A stretch of DNA of 64,000 nucleotides from Roseimicrobium gellanilyticum (lineage in GTDB: Bacteria > Verrucomicrobiota > Verrucomicrobiia > Verrucomicrobiales > Verrucomicrobiaceae), in contig NZ_QNRR01000001.1 of assembly GCF_003315205.1 (NCBI RefSeq), positions 558,001 through 622,000 of the forward strand, given 5' to 3'. The stretch's first letter is position 1; each line of letters starts with the position of its first letter. Below, in pieces: positions 49,001 through 52,300 of the stretch. The notes under the pieces were generated by a model, which saw only the letters and a program-made list of their open reading frames with translations, did no database searches and was not told where the DNA came from. The position numbers and the translations under genes are program-made.

Positions 49001-49053
49001 TATTGGGCGGGTTGCTCCTGCTGCTCTCCGTTCGTCGTCGCCGCAACTGGTAG
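25072..49053 (+). CDS. Giant autotransporter-associated beta-strand repeat protein with PEP-CTERM anchor
   Basis: A 7,993-residue exported protein. ATG 25072 is chosen because a full signal peptide begins there (RTLRRYRAP, hydrophobic core, SPLNA cut near residue 30); the frame is open further upstream to 24955. The body is Gly/Thr/Asn/Ser/Ala-rich and consists of autotransporter-associated repeats of the form LTK.G.G.L.LSG.N.YTG.T.VN.G.L.L; about two dozen clear copies are spread along the protein and imply a very long beta-helix. A PA14-like domain lies at about residues 4897-5038. The C-terminus is a PEP-CTERM signal (PEP from 7969, hydrophobic stretch, RRRRNW), not an autotransporter barrel. 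I noticed no cysteine in the mature protein. By PEP-CTERM/exosortase knowledge it is sorted to the envelope; no exosortase gene is in the window. It lies next to the cassette A-D genes. Confidence 0.9.
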   Translation: MRTLRRYRAPIGGLLILVMAVWQIASPLNAATLVWDVTSANGQVDNGGGTWSAGGAGWTATGGASNTTFTNGDHVIFGGVGTLGTAGSILLGTDVTAASLTFGTVPNPAHPFQYYTIAGGGNDLTISGSGYSATSAAPVGFLANESAAVTSDVVLGSSQNWLAALFESLSVDGVISDGGNVFGIAKDGKGLVSLGNAANTYTGQTSVLNGTLVLTGANSAGAATSTVQVFGNRTTGGGTLMLATGNLQGYTFTRNIVASGPGVATANSITTALNALGLGSVTSVGNNTLTGSLTLTGAFEQRVSSGAGMFTIAGPVTLQAGQENIFYGAGNFNVTGQIQNTSAGIIKTGGSAIASTLILSNNTNAYSGRLRIDSGTVRVSDGGALGTSTAANAIEFNGGGTLEVRADAGTIGTFANKNLSTASNNGTVFVDRAIGGTGLNQVVDFGAFTFGAVAPRTLTLNGRNGYGFSIGTAGVNMAGNGGGNATFTSSSINGKVTIDGDITVGDGTAGKFAVFSTAGDMTFNGSVLSTGAGGSNNFAKQNTGTLFWNSTVASTITGTIRIDQGTLSVSNLANSFGSTVQLQFGSSATSTTVGTLTYTGAGETLSKNINVSGTTGSAVLNASGTGALIVIGTVTAGAAGTKSFFLGGTSTANNEFRGALPAANLANLTKLDGGSWTLSTGAHLNTGPTTIAGGTLRVLANSASGNSTNLADTSNLVFGQDQIGSVLLKGNGWAGGTFVYESGASGTSETLGSLVPSAGAGTIRIVNNSAGTAKLLFSGLGTVAGGSSLNFEAAGTGVNGVNTYLNVTGLAAGFINSHIYYQGTHFAFNDTTQGATNFFWRAPVYGADAGFTTSAAALTAGSHNEITGNVSSGALSINSLRINGAQTLDLTGSLTITNGGIIQTGGAGVIAQSGGGSLTTGGTGDLVVRVAGVSDTLNLAVPILATTTGGLTKNGLGVLVLEGTNLQTGATTINEGTIRLSGTGTLSGANQALVIRQDGVLHLNGVSSGTSVGSFNGAGRVTNTSASNAILTIGNGVTTNGSGGTFSGIIEDGAGGGRLGLTVTTALNTAGQTTTFSLSGVNTYTGPTTIAKTTAGNLVLAVNSLANIGQNSAIGRGDNTSAATNAASLVFNNGILQYTGSSANIFQETQTPSISIDRLFTLAGNGTIQSSGTFGNNILGAGGNNHATLIFNNSANAVAFAGAAGARLLTLGGTSIGDNEMGIQLLDQPGPTAYTLGITKADAGLWILSNTANNYSGATTISGGQLRVTLGAAGVATLSANSNLVFSGGVLETFGTFAQSIGTGAGTFQWGTNGSGGFAASYSKLTVNIGGAGAPVTWGTGGIGNGTGNLILNSTTALAEVEFTNAINLGTAGFNTRLITVNDNSSTNTDYAIISGDISNSVAANANQTALAKDGTGILILTGNNTFQGTGTGGAFNLRNGTLMFSSFANNLGSMADPTGTGRMQIGSGGNSAGLLYIGAGETVTRRIELIGTGGTARIENGGSGAIVITDVINSSTGTKTLNIRGLNPEANEISANLANGAGTLAVTKDDGGFWVLSGNNTYTGGTLVNGGVLGLGSNTAIGTGNLDVRNAVVQAIGGDRVFNNNFVTNNATPIFTGLHSMQFVNGSNVGGNSNFDNYLAKGETLTFTGTFTLAEADQARTVNFRGTGTTILNGSILAGSGTGVDGFTVAMGASTHEGPGMLQINGSAANTATGTVTLSSGILQIGKSGTLTPLGTGNFTMGNGFLQAITDLSGANALTNTFTISNSTGIFQGNQSITFTGVANNTGGNSVIRNNIASGATLTFAGATFTLAEADQTRTLNFEGSGDTVITGNIVSGTGTGVDGLTKAGSGSLTTNGVNTITGNVAVNNGTWNALFNTATTNQLGAGTLTLGGGRLLATKSDAIASSQTWTSATLTGNTASTLSFVTSGGAALNVTTGTITRGAQSTLAFVLPSLGSINVGASPLAIGGGATSWATVGTGSSKTFAIKDGANLVAAATTVTKTNVGTWLLSDNASDDAAGPTGFTGTFTAGGVNTIRFNAPTTSTVTIAQNATLNLSGGGILVTTNVGANAASITGGIITVAPHQLSGNTTNTSTTVRVGNTDGLFVGQVVSGAGIAAGTTIANILDDTTIVLSAAATSTNTATSLSFGSTTSELVIHQDNTAADFTIASAIRNPNRSVSAGIGTAVTKSGLGTVVLSGNNDFFGNLVITEGMVKLGSSTALKGYNSGSGFSVPAVVLANRANAMLDLNGFDASIGNLSGGGLLGDLTQIGGTVNVGTGTLKINQTGNTTYSGALTGTGSIILYGTGSGANTLTLNTSANSYSGTLTISNGQMVLANGTVPNGGTVANLANVPTITIMNGGGLHLNNNASLPVSRLSDTVAILLKNTAPNAAVATVGLSTETDQVFTTNPRIESVGAVTLGAGVNTLRAATGTAGANPILSMASLTRNNASTLVVLANNMDNPIATQRGDVVVRDASNIVANLVGGGSTVNGTSNISILPWAIGQAITGTGAGPQGNTFVTYSTFGGFGYGFRALTTNEYEQLGAAGGVTLTNNARYSASGVNLAFTGTGHQVNSLLVENTSTTTAMTISGSGAGDSLNVNSGAFLFLGAATAPHQAVTINGFNNGISIGTNEYVFHQLNMSGAGVTIANNLTKAGAGVTKSGNGLLVLSGNNTAVTGAIVLNKGLLKINDLDNIGGNTGTILFQGGGLRLAPGFSDDLSGRTIILGDGGVAAVANGTGMLPETYLSGNVIDTFGTSVVINLTNGTATYTLPSVAGLAIGQVVSGPGIAGTVTISNIVGNDVTFSAAPSATTANATVNFGAPVNVTINSALTGPGGLTKVGPGNLVLGGTTANTNGGAIAVTGGELHLNKTVGVDAIGAGGLIIQASSTASVARLLASHQINDAAVVMVMGNNGANSRFDLNNFSETIGGLVMTTNTASGAVVATGANGILTVNGDILLNNNRDAGGDEAQHIVITGSGNTGTRTLDGTLDLGGVVRNIYVTSQASTANQGAINSAGFGGNKPDAIIETVIQNGGINKLGSRVLFLRNANTYDGLTIISEGAIRATHSQALGSTVGGTEIKSGASLQLEGSIAISENITVQGQGAGGYGAIDSIAGYNSLNGTLNMLGDTAFGAEGAAVLVINSLVTGTAQINKVGTGTVFLNNAANNWTGGFTVTSGSLGVGNNTAPLNGNAITILNGGGFAVGWDGTSMLSGGTQESLLFDFSANPISFVGATGSLTVDRLGTTFAPYNLLPTNKTLQINAISFTNPAFALTVNNNGGYGLELTQNFALVTSGGSPTFGVTNATASNVVQGLTMSGVISGGQTGAGTTVFTKVGNGTLVLSNNGNTFGGGSSVIAINQGVLAVATNEALGNISNIIRLAPATGTATFRATSTFSTARTIQFGNTANTRAIEVTKDNVLTLTSAFDVTTFSAQAAALVKNDLGTLVINADNAAWTGALTVNQGAVRAEHSNAFGTSAGGVSIGTIVGQVQLTGGVTIADALNIAGANNQTWSGINSTGALRSMAGTNTWSGLINLTAATSADNQMRAAMISVDAGSILNITGGLRADLATSGTGRDSWFVLAGAGTGNITGTITHTNGAANNAFQLAKIGTGTWNLQAANSFSGHQLFVLQGTLALNGAATLGTPGIGNTATSNNTIFMLPKGTLLLDSTGTNTNNRLSNRNLDFRGGELTILGNSAATTTETTTGTVTLNPGATILTVTAGAGQQANFTTGAVTRNAGSTVLFRGTNLGNAPGADVATIQATGAGYTFVGQAGAAGSTSKAILPWGIVDTSSGGSGISFATADTATGRIRALAASEYVSTLTGATANFENVRLTTLLNATNTAVTQLHSTINSLQLNSGGGLALGDMRQLTLDSGGILALAGNTGISGGLLSTTSNREMIVYTVGDLNIASAITLTSGGLTKSGEGMLTLSSTGNSFTGNINMLQGTLKLSGGDNTIFFNNTLQLQNGTVDLNGTLQHFASLVQSTTAPRNGNLLPNSGGIVTNSQVATQATLAIRTGGSFAGSIQGNIAVMRSTDNAAFADWNLYTANTFTGPLLLNGGRTQLLGEATFSNVSAIELSQSTLLLSNNNGTSIADVNINDRINDAAAIYMRGAMFQYRARFGEVGFEKIGDVTLGVGASAIDVAEPGTALNESTLTINSLTREAGSRATLRFFGVDGQIGSLAQIFITNAPVLDNHIIGGWAVVEREFATYSSATGIAALNATGAIGYAQNTLNTGLTTDNIRITAVGASTLTANRDINSLAIVVSGATNLNLGGFTLTLGSGGLIASNATDNSAITISNGDLTSGDLNVASDLYLHSLGYNNTADVTNRDVLVSARIVNNGTGAVTLVLNADSGRGTGNNTNETVLSGANTYTGGTFVNGGRVQLNTAGANGSTITATGTGNLTITGGTSTNGSTFDERSATVMLMSSNQIHNSAIVTINGGATLNLNGFNQTLGGLVFNNTGGNTPTVSTGTNGILTLNGNVTATSQNIGNAAVSAMTTAGTGFISLGGATRTFDVSAVKFNGKNISPLIATLNISGVMRGTGNEGIIKTGDGLLQLGGASTFTGGVDLQQGGIAIATSSTPSTLGALVTSGPLGTGTFKIGANTYLTSTGGHTLANNLNLNNNLTFRGANSLTFNGNATLTTGGTFTVNVEEANFTAIFNGLINANSDFTLVKDGLGTLRLGNNYNQVSAVTLNQGTLELFGTTFGVTSPVGTAAITMNGGLLSLRNNGGGGTPSGAVISYNNDLILGAGLTDAQLNVNNVSAGTNNIIQMGKLTTTTNNQQISLSSANGYNLRFVGADINTQARFAIQSGTTLTVLLSNVGASQTVTGSGTIVAGGDNYVNTGAGTLVVGVGVKTNTTTDMPGGPINFAAGNNTFIPLAGTFSNAGYTKGGLMVRQTSFAAAQNANSVANSGVGPSAAFVGITPPADTGYNNRPPVGVASTLTNSSITYSGLVEITSGGTYAFRIADDDQAALFIDGVMVLADNINGGGQGLTERNTAYIELSAGYHQIVFVGVNAGGGGGFNLLYSGPDTASNGSPNGFQAIDPNKLYYASNLGNAGNGFLNAARISDTYNLAASQASTLDGQGTHFNLTFGALTMGASSSLTVQNQFGTGYYGVEGVTTIGGSGVTVNPTTGTLYLAGGVNDGAALGLTKTGAGSLYLGTSTNFTGAFNMNAGFTLLAATNALSSGSNVVASGAQLDLYGNSSHGNVTLNGSGVTLLASGTTAALWNSLANSTGTLTGNVTIGAGSTRIGGIGDIVLSGALSDGAALGFTKIGGNTLTLSGNNVGFTGVASISNGILKLGSNTALGTGGSSASNTVISSASAGNGAVLDLNGMNIANEFLSVAGIGFNNRGTSPNTLAAIINSSNTMATWGGNITMTAATSIGSNRLNANSGVATAGDITLTGAVTGAFALTKVGNNTLFITGSGNTYNGMAINGGKVVVSGAGQLGTGGNHSIAGYGQPTGLLPATTLQLDNTGTASNSRLGGRALSIRNGHLIIDGHASTAVNENLGANNLTISLGHNVITLNNNGGSLTLSVNQLIRDGSATLVIRGSENDIGSSDTRLLVTSGTANAIIPVGTENTTLQFTDTDTSGILPWILIDNSILNPGFGAYSMSFARYDSSLGLTNLAVYALELPTTGTVNGTGDVNLAVVTDLTLQNTLSVNDINLQTTGVNSITFNDDPVGATITLEDLQILTLDSGGILALSSGNFAGNGSLNVAGNRQFVIHTIGASTVLNADVEMGGRLAPTQGGLAKTGEGTLILGERNNYTGSTVINLGTLKLDGGDNTLYYQFTVAPVSSTPNSTPQGQVLAVAPGGILDLNGTNQSINLLQGNGGQNVAGAGGIITNTSATASTLRLVVNGNVNWQGSINGNTNVIKSGGSTTIFYDNNAFTGNLLVQGGVFSLQDQGRVSGASSITVSRGILRWDDTGMQQTANRFGTAAITLNGGTLDFRGRGGTNTVMDVGSIHLAGGASYISATPNTGTVTVRMDGLTRTNNSTLTFAASSGTPGANPFFYFDSAPTLTNGIIGGWAYALGTDGLTAGTNIEFATYDTASGVRQLSGAQMVNHFNDPLANVRFNGNTTVKAGGAVINSLTLNGGAVTLSFSAANDVLNITSGGLLGGLDSNVRTIGSVATPGILTAGGVNPTSDVYLYVTNPSNNMVINSIIADNPTNGRKLHLVLGSAGRVDNSARITLGNANTYTGLTYVQGARVDLANLTGSGNAITGDLIIAGGVQDLSDTANPDTQRVYNRGNEQIADTANVTLLGNGAWDVGGYTETINNLIFQSEGGSRNNAGPRVLTGPGTLVVNGSVTATNLINASAVPLIAGHINFGSDNALTVTVDKVAGASNGIHNQIGLAMNVNVIGGGTLTKQGDGMLSLGGHSDTAFQVNVATGDLTLNSTASYRNATINLASGTKLDMRGLTNVVVGNVTGTGTIFNFHVGTAGNLVTGGANTDATFDGLFSSEFTSGMINVTKVGTGTWTLTADNTQHLSGTLSLLDGRILLNGTTARLGFAQQNIATGGVLTLDNSTNVLNFRLGGPIAESSTGIRTAALQIGTTNINYTIPNGDPNPNRNMEFRGGTVNLIGGSTNVMEVLNQVAMTSGAGVLNMTASSAETVFITHNLAGVNNGILYLNAVGSGAILGGTKGAGHVNFAATTPNLLGGGGLAGTKNMSIRPDIIGTDSTGTGFVTHDLDGLRLLTAAEYKTPDTRYLGNANPLRVSTVPGAAPGDNVGTADNVRTNLTHSMDNSTSVNSLTLQSGGGVDSTGGGMLLGTAQGQSAAGRMFNGSGTLNTLTISSGGLLAFAGNTGIQGGVITSASDRRLYITTLGDLTIDSYIIGVGGTAANQGIVKSGAGTLTLGKKTLGIGVLSLQEGTLVLNAGDNTIMVAPTGGTATQLDFNLNGGTLDLNGNDQAFGRITTTSGDTAPNGAGDITNTGALASLYTNTQAGNVTYSGNISGATNVVKTGANTWTLTGTHSYTGATIVRGGTLQLRDDGVLANTSNIELNYGTLLVDNTGWYGQNRLRSGVNMTLRGGTFQFTPRQTQVTSTNMENVGTIDFADGMSRFLFNVTQGSSVTLNATSLARSNGDATWFVNPGIGVLGRGSSDNNDQSPQLILQNAPTLTNGLIGGWAIHNGDNWLVYQAGVHSSGGTGVGAMSDTGAGFITYDEDTGTVANFSAADSIATRNMRLQNNTYQVADIGGTGTAGNFLLNSLNFLTNTNGQTLEFVDSLDTLYLTAGAFLRSGNVTANIGNAVNNGRISAGVVGATGVQHLYMYNNQNVLTINSRIVDNSASAPVRLVLWSANSGRIDLASVNLHTGGTVVNGLTNTTTVQLNIANAVPAGGLTINDTNVITNTSANVVNGVNASNVVTINGGGILNLTTNAVATNTLAGLVFNNSGGTTTPQVIIGLNTSTLILSGTNAITATNENYQTLPTIAVTTAGNLQFSAAAPVITVNNPSGIATHGLQINAVIQTNAGWTQALTKDGNGMLSLTVANTFAQGIVLKDGGIVLGNAGSLGTGKLTIGDGAAGGTHTLMTNGVAALTITNQIDINEDLIIGGTNANSGTNHNLTASGAVALGGGDRVITVESPTVTFTIGGVVSSTGGGLIKDGDGILQLNGANTYTGNTRVKRGLLKQGSGTALAGSHLIVESAGTVDMNGNAMTVKSLSGEDSLHGGVITNSANNTQTLTVGDVLASVDTTFAGIITDARAITATTNSRLNLVKNGNSRQKLTGLNTYGGTTTVNSSTTTLGGGGHLQVGENGIGQTGTGVTRVTAGATLSGSGLINGTPNSTAHVVESGGRISPGDNYGASNGILTFNGNLTLNAGSQSVFQLTSRTTSTTIGGGFVNVATSMSGELATWNSAAVPAGAHDALQINGSLTVTGGNPTPLFLVEDNGYLLNASMGDVFDLLDWTGAALASFNAGTNFRSGGSGGGDLFLPTLVSSNQVWDVSAFASHGFLVVVPEPSRAILLLGGLLLLLSVRRRRNW
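31308..31521 (+). repeat. GI-P-GT module, copy in first giant protein
   Basis: A segment of about 70 residues with the pattern VGQVVSGAGIAAGTTIANI...IVLSAAAT ending in FG. It shares its plan with ten copies in the second giant protein and one at 33342-33536. It lies between ordinary beta-strand repeats. Confidence 0.6.
33342..33536 (+). repeat. GI-P-GT module, second copy in first giant protein
   Basis: Reads LPSVAGLAIGQVVSGPGI...VTISNIVGNDVTFSAAPS and ends in VNFG. It has the same module plan as 31308-31521 and the repeats in the second giant protein. Confidence 0.6.
36420..46960 (+). repeat. Higher-order duplicated units in the first giant protein
   Basis: Two large module types alternate. 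Type 1, with an ILPW.I.D or IRPDIIG core followed by a GGILALAGN-like block, occurs near 36420, 41870 and 45100. Type 2, with a core like IIGGWA followed by FATYD or a similar block, occurs near 37650, 43150 and 46450. Spacing within each pair is about 1.2-1.35 kb. A looser type 1 copy lies near 32570. This indicates ancestral duplication of multi-domain blocks rather than only of single strands. Confidence 0.6.
39760..40185 (+). other. PA14-like domain within the giant protein
   Basis: The translated segment shows the PA14 core: ITYSGLVEITSGGTYAFRI, then DDDQAALFIDGVMV, then an AYIELSAGYHQIVFVGV strand ending in GFNLLYSGPD. PA14 is typically a carbohydrate- or protein-binding beta-barrel inserted in adhesins and glycosidases. 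It is the only non-repeat globular domain I could recognise in the protein. Confidence 0.75.
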
Positions 49054-49072
49054 GTTGAACGTTCAAGTCCAC

Positions 49073-49092
49073 CCCCAACAACTGAGTTGGGG
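49073..49092 (+). terminator. Hairpin after the first giant gene
   Basis: A perfect 7-bp stem (CCCCAAC/GTTGGGG) with a 6-nt loop lies 20 bp after the stop codon. Only a weak T tract follows, so it may act as a terminator or as an mRNA-stabilising hairpin. Confidence 0.45.
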
Positions 49093-49223
49093 TTCGGTCT
49101 CAAAGAGTTAGGATCATTCTTATCTCTACCTAAGCGATTTCGCCGAATCTGAATTCGACATTGGGCGCGCTGTGACCCATCATGCTCGCCCCCAAGCTGA
49201 AGGACAGCTTTATGAATTGGTAA

Positions 49224-49252
49224 TTGACATGATGAAGTAATTACTTTGTAAT
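49224..49252 (+). promoter_or_regulatory. Sigma70-like promoter of the cassette A-D genes
   Basis: A perfect TTGACA at 49224-49229 and TGTAAT at 49247-49252 (one mismatch to TATAAT) are spaced 17 bp. They lie in an AT-rich stretch 52 bp before the ATG of cassette gene A. This is the best promoter match seen in the window and implies expression separate from the giant gene upstream. Confidence 0.6.
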
Positions 49253-49304
49253 TTAATTACTCTCGAAAATCCCATTTCGGCATCCCTAATTAATTCATTC
49301 CGCT

Positions 49305-52300
49305 ATGAACACATCGCAACCTCAACTGAAGTCGCGGAACAGCAAAGGGCTGGCGTTGGTCATCGTCGTCTCGATGCTCGCCCTGCTCACGGTACTGACC
49401 ATCGCGATTTTTTCGCTCGCCGAGAATGAGCGGGCCGCATCTGACCAGCACGGTCAGCAGGAGATGGCCAGGGGAATTGCAGACACAGGCATCAATCTGG
49501 TGATGTCCCAAATCTGGCAGGCAACCAAACAAGATGCGACCACTCCTGGTCGTGAAATTTGGGCTTCCCAACCCGGTGCCATCCGCAAGTATCGCGCAGA
49601 TGGTGCCTTTCACTCTGGTTTCAAGCTCTATTCCAGTTCATCAATGGTGGTCGCTGGCAATGAAGAGCAGATGATCAACGACGTTGCTCCCGGGGACTGG
49701 AATTTGATGCCTGCTCGCTATGTGGATCTCAACGACCCAGTGGTTCGTCCCCCCGTTGCCGGCACTTCTGAGCCAATGGTGTACTTCCCCATCATCGACC
49801 CGAGGGCGTATGTACGCGATCGCGATCTTCCCTCCACTGCTCCCGACAATCCCGAAAACCCCAATGTGGAAGGGTTTTGGTACACATCCACCTCGAGGAC
49901 GAATTCGGAAATTTTCGGCGTGAAGATGGCTCAGACGCCGGATGATATCAGCGCCCGGTTGGCCATGCCTGTGGAGTGGGTCTATTTGCTCAAGGATGGC
50001 ACTGTGGGGGCGTTGGATCAAACGAACGCGTTTGTGAAGCCTGATGGCAGTCTCCTGACGGCAGGTGAGGCCGCCACGAACCCCATCGTCGGTCGAATCG
50101 CGTTTTGGGCAGACGATGAGAGCACCAAGCTGAACGTCAACGTGGCCAGCGAACCATCCTACTGGACCACTCCTTCATTCTACCATGACCGTGATATGTG
50201 GTGGGCACATTATCAGCCGACCACCTATGAGTATCAAAGATACCCGGGACATCCGGCCACGATTGCATTGAGCACCGTGTTCTTCCCCAATCGGGAGATG
50301 GATCTTTACGGCAAGGACGTCGGCAGTCAGTCCTATCAGGAGATCCTCGAGCGGAAAGAATCCATCTACCTGATGGCTCCGAAGGTAAACACCGGTGGTT
50401 CCAAAGCCGGAACGATTCCCTACTGGAAATTCGTCGATAACTACGCTGGTTATCAGGACGCCATGTACAAGAAGTGGGTGGACCTGACGGACTCCATCAA
50501 GGAGCGCCTCTATGCTTCTGTTGATGAATTGTACTTCGCGCAGAAGATGGGCACGGGGAATCTCCGCGACGTCAACAGCTTCGTGGACAGTTCGGGCAAG
50601 CCGACGAAGAACTGGATGTTCACCAAGCCGACGGAAAAGTACAGCGCTGACAAGATCAACCTCGAGAGAGCGAGGTTCTTCCTGACTGCGCAAAGCCGGA
50701 TGCCTGAAGTGAACATCTTCGGCACGCCGCGTGTTGCCATCTGGCCCATCGCGGATGAGGGCGGCATTGAATATGAACCTGGCAAGAAGACCGGTGGGGC
50801 CAAGGGCTCTGACTACAGGACCGGTTATGACCAATTGATCGCTTTCTGCGCGTCCATGGGCAAGCCGACAACCAGCGGTCAAGGCGAAAAGAGCTACTTC
50901 TTCCGCCGCAAATGTGCGTACAGCCCAACCGTTGATGTGAATCTGTATCGCAACCAGCGACTGATGGCCTATCTGCGCAATCTCCTGCAGCAGCAGCTGC
51001 CAGGCGGGCTCTCATTTGCCCAGAAGTATCCCAACGACTATGAACAGATCCTCGTTGAGATCTTTGACTACATTCGGATGACGAATCTTTACGATGGATT
51101 CCTCGCCCCAACCAAGGAAGAGCTTCAGAAGGCCAATACCGTTTACGACTTTAACAACGGCAACAGGTATCCAACTGGGACCAACGAAATCGACAACCAC
51201 GGCAGCCTCTATCGCAACCGGCCGACAACTTTCAAGACTTACACGTATGATAGAGGAAGCTCCAGCCAGAGCCGTGGGGGCTCCCTCGATCCCAAGACTG
51301 AACGCATGGTGGAAAACACCTTCCCTGGCCACGGGATGGTCGTGCCTTCAGAATACAACGGGAAAAAGGGATTCGGCCGCTTTGTGACCCTTACCGAGGT
51401 AGGCTTCCAGTTCATCTGCACCGCCGATGGGCAAACGGACAAGGGTAGCTGGACCAACCTTGAACCTGTGCCAGGCGAAACGCTTCCCAACGGCGAGCAG
51501 AAATACAGGAAAGGCACCGTCAATATTGTCCGCAGTGGTGGACGCACGGCGTTGTGGACGAAGCGTGATACCCAAGACCGAATTGGCCCTGGTGATCAGC
51601 TGCCCAACGATGATCAGGACAAGCTCCTGTTCCCGTTTACCGGAGAGACGGGGCAAAGGCAGTTCTGGTACTCGAACTATCCTCCGGTGCCCATTCCTGC
51701 GGTCATGCAGGCCTACTACAAAGTGGATTCTACGAAAGGCACCAAGGATCCCAACAGTCCCTACAATCATCCCGGGTGCAAACCGGAGTACTGGAATGCT
51801 ACGTTGGACCGTGGACTTCCGCCCCTGACAGCGACTGAGAGAAGGGTGCAGGGGATCTTTTTGATGGAGTTCGCTATGATCGCGGCTGGCTACGCGGAGC
51901 TGAACCCCGAATTTACTGTGGTCATCGAAGGTTTGAAGAACACGAAGCTCAACGGCAAGGACCTGTACGACACTTCATCCGTATTTCCCATTACCTGGAA
52001 GTCCGACAACGATGTCTACCATCGGACTGACTGCCGCCCTGTGGGCGGATGCATCAGCGCCGCTGCGATGTCAGTGGGCCGTAGAGCGGCGGTCCACGGG
52101 GAAGCGCTCATCCCTGCGGACCCGGGGTATGACATCAACGCTTCTAGTAGCGGTGATCCCCATCGCGGAACCAAAAACATGGACCTCGTCACCAAATATG
52201 TGACGATCAATATTGGTGCTGGTGAGACGATGCGCTTTACCGGGGCACCCCTTACGATCAAGCTCTACAGCAGCCACAAGACGACGCAGGACAATCTGGT

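Noticed and set aside
25072-49053. Calling the giant protein a classical type V autotransporter
   Set aside because: The repeats are of the autotransporter-associated type, but the C-terminus is PEP-CTERM and no beta-barrel domain is present.
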